DNA of 64,000 nt from Diphasiastrum complanatum (Eukaryota > Streptophyta > Lycopodiopsida > Lycopodiales > Lycopodiaceae): positions 19,489,798 to 19,553,797 of the forward strand of contig CM055113.1 of NCBI GenBank assembly GCA_029204225.1. Reading direction: 5' to 3'. A program made the position numbers and the translations under genes. The notes under the pieces were generated by a model. It saw only the letters and a list, made by a program, of their open reading frames with translations, was not told the origin of the DNA and ran no database searches. Within the stretch, counting starts at the first letter, position 1; every line of letters starts with the position of its first letter. Positions 46,222-58,538 of the stretch are shown one piece after another.

Positions 46222-48240
46222 TCATGTCAAAACTGTCACGATCTGCCAGTTTCAAAAATTCTATTAAGTTTACAAATCTTTGTTTCAAAGTTTTATTTGA
46301 TGTTTAATTTATATTTTTGTATCTTTAAATTCAAAGACATTGCATATGATCTGAATGATTATTTATTACACATTTTATATTATGCAAGATCGCTATCAAT
46401 TACATATCATGATGAGTCGTTCACTGGTCACAATTACTTGGCTTTGAATTGTATCTTGTAACAACTAGGTTTAAAAGTATGGACCATGTCTGGTAAACAA
46501 CATATGTTTTTAAATAGGGTACTCATCAATGAAGAAAGGTATTTCGTAGAGTCATCATTGTCACAGATGGTTTTAGAAGAAAATGTCCCTCATTGCAACA
46601 TTCCAAAAAAAATTGTGATCAACCCTCATCGACAAGTCCTATCTGCGATCAAGCTTTCCAAAAGTACTAATCCTGGTCGTCGATAGCTTCTATTGCTTCT
46701 GGTACATGATTATACTACATTTTTTGATAATCTGGCATTTGAATGGGTGATACGAAGTTCGTACCTGAGCAATATATATTGTTACTGCTCACAATACAAC
46801 AACATGGAATATGTACTCGCATTGATACTGGAGATACAAGGAAAACTAGCTCAAAATCATGCATTGACAAAAGAGACAATTGATGTTCTTTGTAATAGCT
46901 CGTTTTGGAACAATGTATCTACAGACATCACGCTTCGCCAAACAAAGATGCGATTGTCAATAGGTGTTTGTCATTTTTGTGCATTGTTCGATATTCCATA
47001 TGAAACTCCGGATGTTTTTAGTTTTTCGATATTGACACAAAATGGCTGCAATTCCATGGTTGGTGAATAACTGTCTTTTATTAAGAAAGACCTCCTAGAT
47101 GTCTCAAAAATACAAAACCGTATATTCCAAGCGTTATGTTATTTTACTGTTGACAAAATAGTCTGTTCATATGAATCAAAGCTGAAAATGCATTGGAGCA
47201 GTATTGCAGCTTGTATCTATCAGGGAAAACGTCCCACGACAAATACTATAGTTGTCAATTGGGCTTCGACCATTGGGAGGTTGTGCATCATTGACGTTGT
47301 TCGTGTAGCGCATTGTGATTTACAACAACGTCATCACAAAAGTGCTACAGACACTGACATATTTGTGGAAACTACCGAATACATTCTTAGTTTACTTGAA
47401 TACCAAACATGCCAAAAGCAAATCAGGTATGTCTATTTCAATGAAAGACCTTGTACAAGTTTAAATTGTCTAGCTAAAATTATTAAATAGAAAACAATGT
47501 CATTTTATGTCTATTTTATACTAATTATTTTATTTGAATGATATAGTCCTGGCCCAACTTATTGTCAAGGTGTCGATGGACATGTGATATCAACTTGTAT
47601 GGATTCCCATGTACAATCTTCTAAGGTCGCATTTGTTGAATCTCGTTTGTGTGATGTCGATGAACTAGAAAGACAAAAGATTGTACTACAAGTTTATATT
47701 TCTGTTTTGAATAGACAATTGTCAACCATTGAGCATAAACTGTACATGTTACGTGAGAACATTGACATTCCACCTTTACAACAACCAGTATCAAAGGAAA
47801 CATTCCAAATATGGCGACCCAGTTTTAATTATAGCAATTTGTTATTCCGTTGGCCTGTTATTCCAGAAAACTTTACGACATTTAAAGAGACAATGTCAAA
47901 CTTATAAGTCTTTGTTGACAAAGACACGCACTGTTTAGATCCAACTATTCGACTTGCCGGATTCTATACTGGTTTTCTTATCAAATGGATTCCATACAAG
48001 TTACCCAAGGGATGTCGTCCAAAAATACAAGATTGGTTTAATCCAAATATACTTTTAACAGATGGAGTAGATATATTGTTATACATAAAAATCTGAGATT
48101 TACCAATTGAAGAACGTGTACTATTTGAACGAATGATGCAACAAACATTCTTAGAAGTTGAGCATGAGTGTTTAGGAAATTCGAATGATCATTACTTCGA
48201 ACGCATGGCTTTGTGTTACCATACGTTACAAACGAGTATG
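46222..48240 (+). pseudogene. Unidentified spliced gene relic, about 630 codons
   Basis: One reading frame can be followed almost throughout, with about five interrupting stops and no obvious shift. It is split by a clean intron: donor CAG/GTATGT at 47427, acceptor ATATAG at 47546, 120 bp, phase preserved. Recognisable texture rather than family: an N-terminal part with SITYHDESFTGHNYLALN, a middle part with RLSIGVCHFCALFDIPYETP and YFTVDKIVCSYESKLKMHWS, and, after the intron, a likely coiled coil (DVDELERQKIVLQVYISVLN) and LIKWIPYKLPKGCRPKIQDW. I do not recognise the family. It shows no RT, integrase, capsid or transposase motif. It may be a host gene copy, a captured gene, or a very old foreign gene. 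Confidence 0.5.
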
Positions 48241-49179
48241 TAAAATACAATGACATATAGATTTTTAAACACATTTGAAAATACTTGTTGCTTTGCAAGA
48301 ATATTGGGTAACAGTTTTTTTTTTTCAATAATTGGTACTTGTAATTTTAAAACATTAAACATTTTAAATGCTAGTTGTTTAAATAAAAGATTGCTTATGT
48401 TCTTATATAAAAAAAGCTAGTTATTTAGAATGCGATATGGTTAAAAACATTCACATGTCGTCATAAAAAGTCAAACAAACATTGAAAATGTTTTTTATTT
48501 TTTTGCCAAAGTTAAATAGTATGTTGTTATAAACTACATGGCTAAATTGGGAGTCATTTTTTTCACTTATAACTAGTATACTCAAAATTTGTAACTTGTT
48601 TGTCATAGCAATACATTATAAATAAATAAAAGAGCAAAAGGCATGTGTTTTGCAAATGCATGTCAAAAAAAATAACTAGGTCAATTTGTTATAAGCTATC
48701 AAGTGTTTTTTGACAATTCCATTTCATATATTTGAAACCAAATTAGTCGCTTCATATATTTACAATTTAATCATGTATTGGTTTAGTTATTCGCAATCTA
48801 GTTTCAATTTGAACTTAAAAATACTTTGTACAATTTTAGACATTTATCCATGTATTGTCTAACTGGTATTTCGATATTCAAAATGTTGAATGCTGACGTG
48901 AATTCGTATATTTTGTAATATCTACATAAGAAGTTGACAAACGACCATGGTGGAAAGAATTATGCCAAGTCCAATATTTGTTTTTATAAGTTTATGATTT
49001 GTAAAACCCCTCTTTTCATGTTCTCTTGATTTTCTATCATGCTCAAATACATATTATAGTACTTGTTTATATACATCATGATTTCTAGTTTTAATAGCGA
49101 ATATTATATCGAGACCAAATTAGCTCATTCTCCTGAACATAAACTCAGGATGTCTTAGTTACGCGCACATTGTTATTAC
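48241..49179. other. AT-rich non-coding stretch
   Basis: No gene or repeat recognised. Poly-T and poly-A runs are frequent. The part just after 48241 may be the 3' untranslated sequence of the relic before it. Confidence 0.5.
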
Positions 49180-50009
49180 TGTTGAATTCACACGTGTGGA
49201 TTGTCCACAACATGTACTTGTGATCTCCTAAGGTGTGTAGATGCACCAAGATCAAGACTAGATTGAGATTCAAGATCTATCTTTGATTCTATGGCAAAAA
49301 CACACTACTACATGCATTCAATCACTTCCAACTCTCACTCACACGTGTGGGAAGTGTTCCAAAAGTATTCTAAGTAAAAACAAGCTGCTCTCCTTGGGTA
49401 GAGAGAGAAAAACCATCATGAGCTCTCGGGTAGAGAGAGAAAGCTAGAAATTCAATGACACTCAAAATCCACTCAATCTCAAAATCAATTAGATCCAAGT
49501 GAGGAGTACAATGATACTAGTAGATTCATGAGCTACCACTATGCTTAACTATGATTGGATCACACTTTGCCACCTCTTAATCCTATTGGACCATTGATCC
49601 ATGCACCTCTAAATTCTATTGGACTATATTCAAGCACACCTCAAATTCCTATTGGACCACACATGGTTCCACCTCTAAAACCTATTGGACCTCTTAAACT
49701 TCATCAAACAAAAGCATTACACTTGTCTACACTCTAATTGGCACAAGTTTGGCCTCCTACTCTATTTTGGCTCAATAGTAGCATTACAAGTGGAAATGGA
49801 TCTTTTGTCATCTATGCCAAATTTGACCCTATCAACATCCTACACCTAAATGCTTGACTATGAACTTCTATGAGACCCCTATGTCAAACATTTTGATTTA
49901 CTTTACAATTCTCCACACGTGGGAACATCCTCCACACATGTGAGATTCACTTACAGACTTCTATCATAAAAAATACCAAGCTAGATTTTTTGCCAATTTC
50001 TCACACTCC
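49180..50009 (-). repeat. 3' LTR of the minus-strand Copia F
   Basis: On the minus strand it begins TGAGAAATTGGC after the purine-rich TTTTTTGAGGAGTG and ends near GAATTCAACA, about 830 bp. It contains a four-unit minisatellite and shares TCTCTCTCTACCCGAGAGC with the family B LTR. Two perfect CACACGTGTG palindromes lie in it (49189, 49340). Confidence 0.6.
49570..49692. repeat. Four-unit minisatellite inside an LTR, about 32-bp unit
   Basis: Units of the form CCACCTCTAAATCCTATTGGACCA with variable spacers. Translated it gives the proline-rich phrase P-x-x-P-I-G-P, which is why a spurious open frame appears here. Confidence 0.8.
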
Positions 50010-50684
50010 TCAAAAAATAGCTTGGAAAGGTACTAGATCACTTGAGAAGTTTGTAAATCATTTTGAGTGGATCCTATGGTATGCATAATAAGTGAAGATC
50101 AGCCAAGGGATCCATCATAGCAGCACCCTCACCATATCCATGATAAGATCTCTTTGGTAGAGATCTCTTGCCAATGCCTTTGAAGAGTGCTCCACCAATA
50201 TGCCACTATGATCATGGGCTTCCTCCATGCTTGATGATGATCTTTGATTTGAAAGTTCCACTTGCATGATGGATGCACCATAAATAGAGAAATATGAGGC
50301 TTCCAAGCCTCATAAGGATCATGGAGATCAAGATCATAAGATGTGAAACAATGATGATTATCAAGATTATGCTTTCTAGCTTGACTAGTCCACATACAAT
50401 GAACTATATCCATAATGGATCTAATCTTGATATCAAAGACTATCTTGATCTTTTTTAGGCTAGTTACTCTCTCAAGGATGTAAGTGTCCACTTTGGATGC
50501 TTCACTTAATCTCAAGAGGAGTTTACAATTTGCCTCAAAACATGTGAAAACATGATTTTCAAAAAAGTGAGTACCGAGCTCAATCTTGTTCTTACTAGAA
50601 TCAAGAGCATACTTTTGACAATACAATATCTTGCTTTCAAAAAGTATTGGAAACACATCTAAGTCAATAATGACAAGAAACATG

Positions 50685-51334
50685 TGTGAAAGATTCAACT
50701 AGTTTCATCACATTTTGCAATATTTCCATATTTAGCATATGGAGGCCAAAACTTGTTTTAGACTTAGAGGTTGACTTTTCAAAGTTCATTGGTCTAAATT
50801 TCATCTGAATAAACACTTTTTGAAAATGTGGGAAAGATAGAATGCAAGTTTGAGTAGATTCAACCTGAATAAGTTGGGTACATTGAATCTAGACCCAAAA
50901 TTGGTAGGGTTAGCATTTTGGTGGGAAAGCCAAGTGGCCAAATAGGGTTTGGACCTGCTGTAAAAGGATGTAACTCGTGGAGAGAGTCATCTTCTCTCTT
51001 CTCTATCTCATTTCATGCTTATATATGGTTCTCTTGGGTTCTACTATCCATTGGTGCACTATCTTGGTGATTGCTTGCAATTCTATGTGTAGAATGATCT
51101 ATATTTGCTATTTTGGGATCCACACGTGTGAAATATAGTAGCTTGCTGGTTTTGTACGGAAAGCAATAGTACATAATAATTTCATTCAAGTTTGATCAAG
51201 TTCTATTAGTGTTTGCATCTCAAATTGTGTGTAGATGCTGATTTTTCTACATTGGTGAAATTGGTAGTGTATTTCTCTTTCTAACCAAAGATCACTTAAG
51301 TAGATTGGATCTTAAGGATCTGAAATCTTTCACA
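50685..51334 (+). repeat. Solo LTR with target duplication ACATG
   Basis: 650 bp, starting TGTGAAAGATTC and ending GAAATCTTTCACA, an inverted pair of about 12 bp. The direct repeat ACATG flanks it at 50680-50684 and 51335-51339. Landmarks match the 642-bp Copia LTRs (AACTAGTTTCATC, GGTACATTGAATCTAGA, GTGTAGAATGATC, GTGTAGATGCTG), with more divergence. It sits inside Copia F, so it arrived later and then lost its body by LTR-LTR recombination. Confidence 0.85.
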
Positions 51335-52130
51335 ACATGTCCATACCATAAGCATCATACAAAACTAATATAGCTTTTCTTGAACTTTGAGATCCAAAAA
51401 ATTCAATGAAGCAAGATAGCATTTCAAGCAAAGTAAGAGAAGCATGTATGAATGTGTTGTAGTAGATACAACATGAAAGATGCCCCTCTTTGCCATGTAA
51501 GGTGAGCCATAAAGACTCGGCCATGCATCTTGAAGATCTTCTTGAAATCATATGAAAAAGAAACTCCTCCTCACACATTGGCCCCATCATAAGTTGAATA
51601 CCTTCAAAAAAGATAACTTGTGATGCTTCTTGAGAAGCCTTGATCTCGGCCACTTCCAAGATTGAATCTTTATGAAATTTGACATCTCTATTCACAATCA
51701 CTTTTGAAATAGAGTGTAAAGACACTAAAGGCCTCCTTGATGGATGAGTATCCAATCATGATCCATGAGCTTGCATCATCCTTCCTTCTTGTTTCCAAGA
51801 GAATATGTGCAAAGCAAGCACTACCAAGTTCACTAAGGTGATCAACCTTAGGCTTCATCTTAAATAAAACTTCATATGGTTTTATTCCTTCAAGAGCTCC
51901 AATACTCCTCAAGGCTTTGATCTTCAATGAGAATTTATTCTCAACATATGCTTTGAATAATAAGGAATAATCATACACCATAATACTTGAAGAGAGAAGA
52001 TATGTGCATCTTGTGTGATCATCCTCCTTTGAAATATTGGACATATAAGAAACATCAAGAGAGTTTGCACTCTCACTTGGATCCAATTTGTAGGTGCCTT
52101 CAAATCTTGATCCATATGCAAGGATCTCAC

Positions 52131-52487
52131 TGTAATAGATCCTAACACCACAGTAGGGAAAACACTCACTGATCCACCCAACCTTGTCTACTCCCTGATA
52201 TAGAGTAAGCCCCTCCTAGCCCAGTGTGAGGACTGGTAGCATGCTACTGCCAAGTGTCGGCCATGTGGCACTGACGTGGCCGACTGCACGCGGGACCCAA
52301 CTGGGGGCCCTATCCTGGTGACAGGGTCCCTAGGCTGTGTTAGGCCCGCCATGGCTATGGACCGTGCTGGGGCACACTACTCACACTGTCTTGCCCTATT
52401 GGTCATGTACGCTGGACACGACTTTGACTGTGATATCTGACCTATCTGTGTTCTCTAGGGCTCGGCACTGGTTACAAGCTCGTAACA
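52131..52487 (-). repeat. 3' LTR of the Gypsy chromovirus
   Basis: 357 bp. On the minus strand it begins TGTTACAAGCTTG-type sequence (plus-strand end CTCGTAACA) just after the purine tract AAGGGGGAGAGAG (52488-52502), and ends GGATCTATTACA at the CTCAC duplication. Confidence 0.95.
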
Positions 52488-55400
52488 CTCTCTCCCCCTT
52501 AAGAACCGTCTTGGTCCTCTAAGACAAATTCTGGAAAAATCTTGCGAAGGACACTGCCTCTTTCCCAAGTGGCATTCTCAACAAGCTGATCATTCCACTT
52601 AACCAGATATTCTCGGTATAGAGTATGACGAGTCTGCGTCTCTCTACTATCCAGAATCTCCTCTGGTTCATGTGGAGATTGTTGAGGATCCAGTGGGAGA
52701 ACTAGAACACTGTCCCCTACCAAATTGTCTGACCTGGTTAAGGCTTTTTGTAACTGACTTACATGAAAGACTGGAAAAACCTTACTGCTGTGTGAGAGTT
52801 CTAGCTCATAGGTGACCTCACCTAGTCTCCTACTGATGGTAAAGGGACCACAATACCTTGGAGGTAACTTAGCACACACTCTTGATTTGAGGGTTTTAGA
52901 GTCAACTGGAACTCTCAAGTAGACTTTCTCACCAGTGGAGAACTGCACATCCCATCTGTGTGGATCTGCATAATACCTGGCTCGATCTTGGGACTGCCTA
53001 ATGCTACGCTTAGCATGTTCTATCATCTGGTTTAGGTCCTCTAAAAAGTTTCTGGCTGCTTCAACTTTTTCTTGTTTAAACCCTACAGCTGTGGGTGAGC
53101 ATGGCTGAAAACCGTACATCAGCATAAATGGGCTGTATCCCGTAGCTGAATGTTTGGTACTGTTGTAAGCAAACTCTAATATCGAGAGATACTCCTCCCA
53201 ATTAGTCTGCTTCTTGCTGACGTATGCACGAAGCATATCCTCCAGCACTTGATTTACCCTTTCTGTTTGACCGTCCGTCTGTGGATGGTCGATGGTACTC
53301 ATGTTAAGTTTAGTATGGAGATGATGGAATACTGCCCTCCAAAAATTTCCAGTAAACTTATTGTCCCGATCGCTGACTATGCCGGAAGGTAGACCGTACA
53401 ATTTAAATAGCCCGTCTACAAACAACCTCGCTAACTCTGGAGCTCTAACGGTTGTTTTGGTCGGAATAAAATGAGCCATTTTGGTTAGACGGTCACCTGT
53501 GACCCATATAGCGTCATTACCCTTTTGGGTTTTAGGCAGGCCTACTATAAAATCCATGGAGATACTCTCCCATTTACCAGCTGGTATTTCTAAGGGATGC
53601 AACAACCCTCCTGCCTTTAAACGTTCTGCTTTATTTACTTGACATTTCTGGCAACTGGTTACATACTGGTGGACGTCCTTTTTCATACTGGGCTAGAAAA
53701 ATTGCCTACGAAGAAGTTCATAGGTCTTCTGTATGCCTGGGTGTCCCGCGCTAGGATTGTCATGACATTCATATAGGACCTGCTGCCTATAATCCTCTGA
53801 ATTGGGGACACATACTCTATCTCTATAGAGCAAGTACTCATCCTGAATGGAATACTGTTTCCATTTGAATCCTTGAGTCAACTGACCCTCAACCACTAGG
53901 GTCTGCTTGGGTAATACAGGCTTAGAATCCTCAACGTCATCTGACGACATATACTCGGACTCATCATTATCCTCAACGGAAGCTGTCGTATTCTTGGATG
54001 AACTGGCACCAGCCCCGGAAACTGGTTCTAGAGTCTGTAACTGTCTGTTCTGGACTGAGTTCTAGATAATAGAGAAGAATGCATCATACTGGCATTTCCC
54101 TCTCAAGGACTCGAGTAACTCATTACGAATCTGAATAAAACTCAGCTCGTTTATCATAGGCATTCTGCTAAGGGCATCTGCTACTGTATTGAATTTTCCA
54201 CGCCTATATCTGATAGACATGTCAAACTCTTGCATCAACTCTGCCCAACGAGCTTTTCGACCTCTAAGCTTAGGTTGATTGCAAAGGTATCTAAGACTCT
54301 CATGGTCTGTCAGGTTCTCAAAGTTGGCACTATACAAATAATGCCTCCAAGTCTTAAGGGCATAGACTATAGAAAAGAGTTCCTTTTCATAGGCACTGTA
54401 CCTAGTCTGAACTGGCTCGAGTTTTTTACTCTTGAACGCAACTGGTCGTCCGCCCTGAGTTAGCACAGCACCTACTGCAAAGTCGCTAGCATCTGTTTTG
54501 ACCACAAATGGCTGATTGGGATCGACGACTTTTAAAACTGGTGCTATAGCTAAGGCTGTTTTGAGAGCATCAAAGCTCTCCTACTGTGCGGACTCCCAAA
54601 TGAACTCCTTTCCCTTCCCCTTAAGAAGATTTGTCATAGGAACTGCTATCTGAGCATATTCCTTGACAAATCGTCTGTAATATCCCGCCAGACCAAGAAA
54701 GATCTGAAGTTCCAAAATATTCTGAGGTCTCAGCCAACTGAGTATGGCTTTAACCTTATTTGGGTCCATCTTAATCCCATCTGAAGAGATAATGTGACCC
54801 AAATATGCTACTTCTTCAACGAAGAATTCACACTTGGATTGTTTAGCATAAAGCTTATGCTTTCTGAGCAGTCAAAACACCTTTCTGAGGTGTTTTAGAT
54901 GCTCCTTCCTCGTTTTGCTGTAAATGAGGATGTCATCTAAAAATACGACTACAAACTTACCCAAGTATGGTCTGAGGACACTGTTCATCAAGGTCATAAA
55001 GGTAGCTGGAGCATTTGTGAGCCCAAATGGCATCAATTTAAACCAATAATGACCGTGACGAGTCCTAAAAGCTGTTTTCGAGACATCTTCCGATTTTATA
55101 CGGACTTGATGATATCCCGATCTGAGGTCTATTTTGCTGAAAAACTTAGCCCCGTTGAGTTGATCAAACAACTCGTCTGCCCGAGGCATAGGGTATTTAT
55201 TCTTAATTGTGACTTTATTGAGGGCTCTGTAGTCTACGCAAAGACGCATAGACCCCTCTTTCTTTTTCACCAATAGGACTGGTGAGGCCCATGGTGAACT
55301 ACTGGTCTGAATTCGGCCTTTCCCAAGATAGTCTGTTAACTGCCTAGTTATTTCTTCATCCTCTGTTCGGCTGACCCGATACGGAGGTTTAGAAACAGGT

Positions 55401-58166
55401 GTTGTACCTGGTACTAGGTTTATTACATGATCTACCTCTCTGCTAGGTGGTAAACCATGTGGCAAATCTTCAGGAAAAACATCTTTAAATCTAGACAATA
55501 AAGTTTCTAATTTACTGATTTTCTACTGAATAGAACTAGAAATAGAAATTTCAGGAATAAACTGAAAGTCACATAAGAATACCTGATGGTCTTCGTCTCC
55601 GATTAGCTGACAGAGCTCTGAACTACAGACCATAGGGCTGTTGGGAACATCATGCTCCCCATGCAACTGGATCTCTTGGCCTTTATGCTGAAAGCTGAGT
55701 GTGTTCTCCTGATAGTTTCTGTGGAGGGAAGGTCCTAAACTGTAGAGCCAATCTCTTCCGAGAACAATGTCTGTTCGATCCAAGTGCATTATCTAAAAGT
55801 TTATTTCATCTTGGTACCCCTGAATACCAAGATTTAACTTACTTACCATAGTTTCCCATATTCTTTTATCTTCACCCTTAGCTAATGAAACTATGTACCT
55901 ATGCTGACTACGTACTTCTGGTAGTTTAAGCTTTTTAACCAGGGTGTGGTTGATGAGATTATGGGTTGCCCCATCATCAACCATGACTCTTACTGACTGG
56001 TTACCAACTTTTCCATGCATACGTACTAGGTCATGCGGCCCAAAGCTGAAGGGTCTTGCTAGCATTGCAGAGGTCAGCTGGCAACAGTGTTCATGATCTT
56101 CATGATACACTTTGATCTCGGAAGCTGCCGAGTCACTGGGAAAACATACAGTCTGAACAAGATGAACTTGTTTTTTATCTTTCTTATTTTTTTTAGTGAA
56201 AGGCCCCTTGGGACACTGTCTGACTGTGTGTCCCTTGCCCATACACACAAAGCAAAAACGTTCTTGTTTGGCTTTTTCAAAATCATCTGGTTTTAAGGGC
56301 TGTACGAGTGAAGGGCGTTTCTGAGGAGCTTTACTTTTAAATTTGTCTTCTTTCTTTCTTTTTAAAAATTTCTTTTTAAATTGAAAGTCTTTCTGAGAAG
56401 GCTGCTCAGAAAGTGGTTGTTGTCTCGCCTTCTTCCTACCCACTGAATCATCATAGATTTGAGCATATCTGAGAGCTTGCTCAAGGGTAGTAGGTGAGTT
56501 TCTCTGGACCTCTACTTTATATTCATCTTTGAGGCCACGGACAAATCCCCTGATTTTTTGATAGTCATCCATATTTTTAATCTTTAAAATTGCCTCTCGA
56601 TACTGCGAGATATATTGGATGAGGGACTTGTCCATTACTGTTCTTTCCCAGGCTTCCCAGACTCTATCAAGTTCATTCTCTGGTAGAAATTCTCTTAGGA
56701 AAGCTTCTTCAAAAGCTTTCTATGACCGGGGAATCTGCCCAATCTCCTGGAGATTTAACCACCACTTATAGGCCATAGGTCCTAAGGAAAGACTAGCCTC
56801 AATAGCTTGCAAATGGTCAGGGGTCTGTTTAAGAGCATGAATGTTCTTCCATTTGCTGAGGAAGGTTTGTAGAATATCTGCATTTCTATCCTTCTCTTCC
56901 CCATTAAAAGTAGGAGGTTTTAAGTCTTTAAAAACACTAGGGTGAGATCGTAAAGTCTCACCTGAAACTGATGGAAGTGGAGAAGGGGATAACTGAGAAG
57001 TGGAGGGAAGGCTTCCTTTCGCGGAACTCAAAATCAAGTTTTTGAGTTCAGCGAACGAGTCGTCCACACTGGATTTGAAATTGGCTAATGCCAACAACAG
57101 ATCATCCACTTCTGTTACCAATTGGAGGAACTGCTCCTTGGTAACTAGTTCGTCGAGTTCTTCGGCGAACTGTTCCTGTTCTTCTACTTCCATGGGTTCC
57201 TTCCCTTTTTTGTAAGCCAAGGCTTCTGTTTCAAGTTCGTCGAAGCCTCTCTCATGGGGTTGATCAGGTCCCCGAGGAGTGGTCATCTTCGAAACTGAAA
57301 GAGAGCTACCTTAACTTCTGAAGGAAAAAAGTCTAAAAGACTAATTTACAATTGTACAAGGGAAAGGAAAGATGACTTAGCTGTTTCTGAGGACTGTACT
57401 TCCAAAGAAAGAATGAAGAGGAACCCTTTCAGCTCTTTTCCCCAAGATTTCAGACCTGATATCCCAAAAAATGCCAGTTTGAAGCTTTAAAACAGTGCCC
57501 AATTTCCCAGTTTTTTGAGGATAGTAGCTCGCTGGTCTGAGTGCAACCCAATTGGCTCATTTACTTCTGATTTGAGACCAAAAAGTATTTCAATTTCTGA
57601 TTTTGGTGTCTCTCTACCCTCGCTGGCTGGACAACCACCTGTCTGGCCCAATATTCTAAAATTTAAGGCCCAAAACTTGCCTGAAACTCTGATATGACTT
57701 CAAGTAGTAGGTCGCTGGTCTGTGGCAATCTAGTTTGATGTTCAAACTACTGAAAAATTCTCAAAAATAGTGATGAAAAACCAATTTTTCACCTCCCTGT
57801 CCAACGCTGGCCCTGCTAAGAAAATTTGCTTGAAAACCCCTCAAACTTCCTTGGATTTCTCTGAAATTTCAGAGGTGAATGTCTGATCCCACAGCGATGG
57901 ACCTGCTCACTGGTTTCTACTCTAAATCCTTTCTAAAATCTCCTATCAGATGTCTGAAATCTGATATAGATTGTTGCCTTTCCAGCGATTTACCTACAGA
58001 AGGAATTCTACTTCCTACAACTGTAAATTCTCAGTGAATTTCAAGGGTTTGAAGGCTGCACCTACAGCAATTCTCCTCCTATAATCTTTTCTGAGAACCT
58101 GAGAAACACTTCCTATCTTCTGATAGCTTTCTCTACTATTGCTCCTGAACTCCCTAGGATGGAGAT

Positions 58167-58179
58167 GGCTCTGATACCA
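58167..58179 (-). promoter_or_regulatory. Primer binding site of the Gypsy chromovirus
   Basis: Reads TGGTATCAGAGCC on the minus strand, complementary to initiator-Met tRNA, the usual primer of plant chromoviruses. The leader from here to the gag start at about 57286 has no other recognised feature. Confidence 0.9.
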
Positions 58180-58180
58180 G

Positions 58181-58538
58181 TGTAATGGATCCTAACACCA
58201 CAATAGGGCAAACACTCACTGATCCACCCAACCTTGCCTACTCCTTGATATAGAGTAAGCCCCTCCTAGCCCAGTGTGAGGACTGGTAGCATGCTACTGC
58301 CAAGTGTCAACCACATGGCACTGACGTGGCCGACTGCATGTCGAGACCCAATTGGGGGCCCTATCCTGGTGACAGGGTCCCTAGGCTGTGTTAGGCCCGC
58401 CATGGCTATGGACCGTGATGGGGCACACTACTCACACTGTCTTGCCCTGTTGGTCATGTACGCTGGACACGACCCTGACTGTGGTATCTGACTTATCTGT
58501 GTTCTCTAGGGCTCGGCACTGGTTACGAGCTCGTAACA
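58181..58538 (-). repeat. 5' LTR of the Gypsy chromovirus
   Basis: 358 bp, about 94% identical to the 3' LTR by hand count. Most differences are transitions, as expected from decay of methylated cytosines. Ends GGATCCATTACA on the minus strand, one base before the primer site. Confidence 0.95.

Larger units (their letters stand above)
52131..58538 (-). mobile_element. Ty3/Gypsy chromovirus, full length but broken
   Basis: Both LTRs, the primer site, the purine tract and all domains are present. On the minus strand: gag about 57290-55990 with the knuckle CFVCMGKGHTVRQC; protease about 55980-55520 (VMVDDGATHNLINHTLVKKL); RT about 55500-54870 ([48 protein letters not shown]); RNase H about 54505-54060 (LTDHESLRYLCNQPKLRGRK, TVADALSRMP); integrase about 53950-52800 (YVTSCQKCQVNKAERLKAGG, TIDHPQTDGQTERVNQVLED); and a C-terminal chromodomain-like segment about 52620-52510 (YREYLVKWNDQLVENATWE). 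It has about seven interruptions. A 5-bp target duplication CTCAC lies at 52126-52130 and 58539-58543. The LTRs differ at about 20 of 358 positions, so it is a few million years old at usual plant rates. Confidence 0.95.

Noticed and set aside
49555-49737. Proline-rich small protein gene
   Set aside because: The frame is produced by the 32-bp minisatellite inside an LTR.
50129-50698. A host gene of 189 codons
   Set aside because: It lies between the solo LTR and the 3' LTR of Copia F on the same strand as that element, and is best read as its decayed 3' region.
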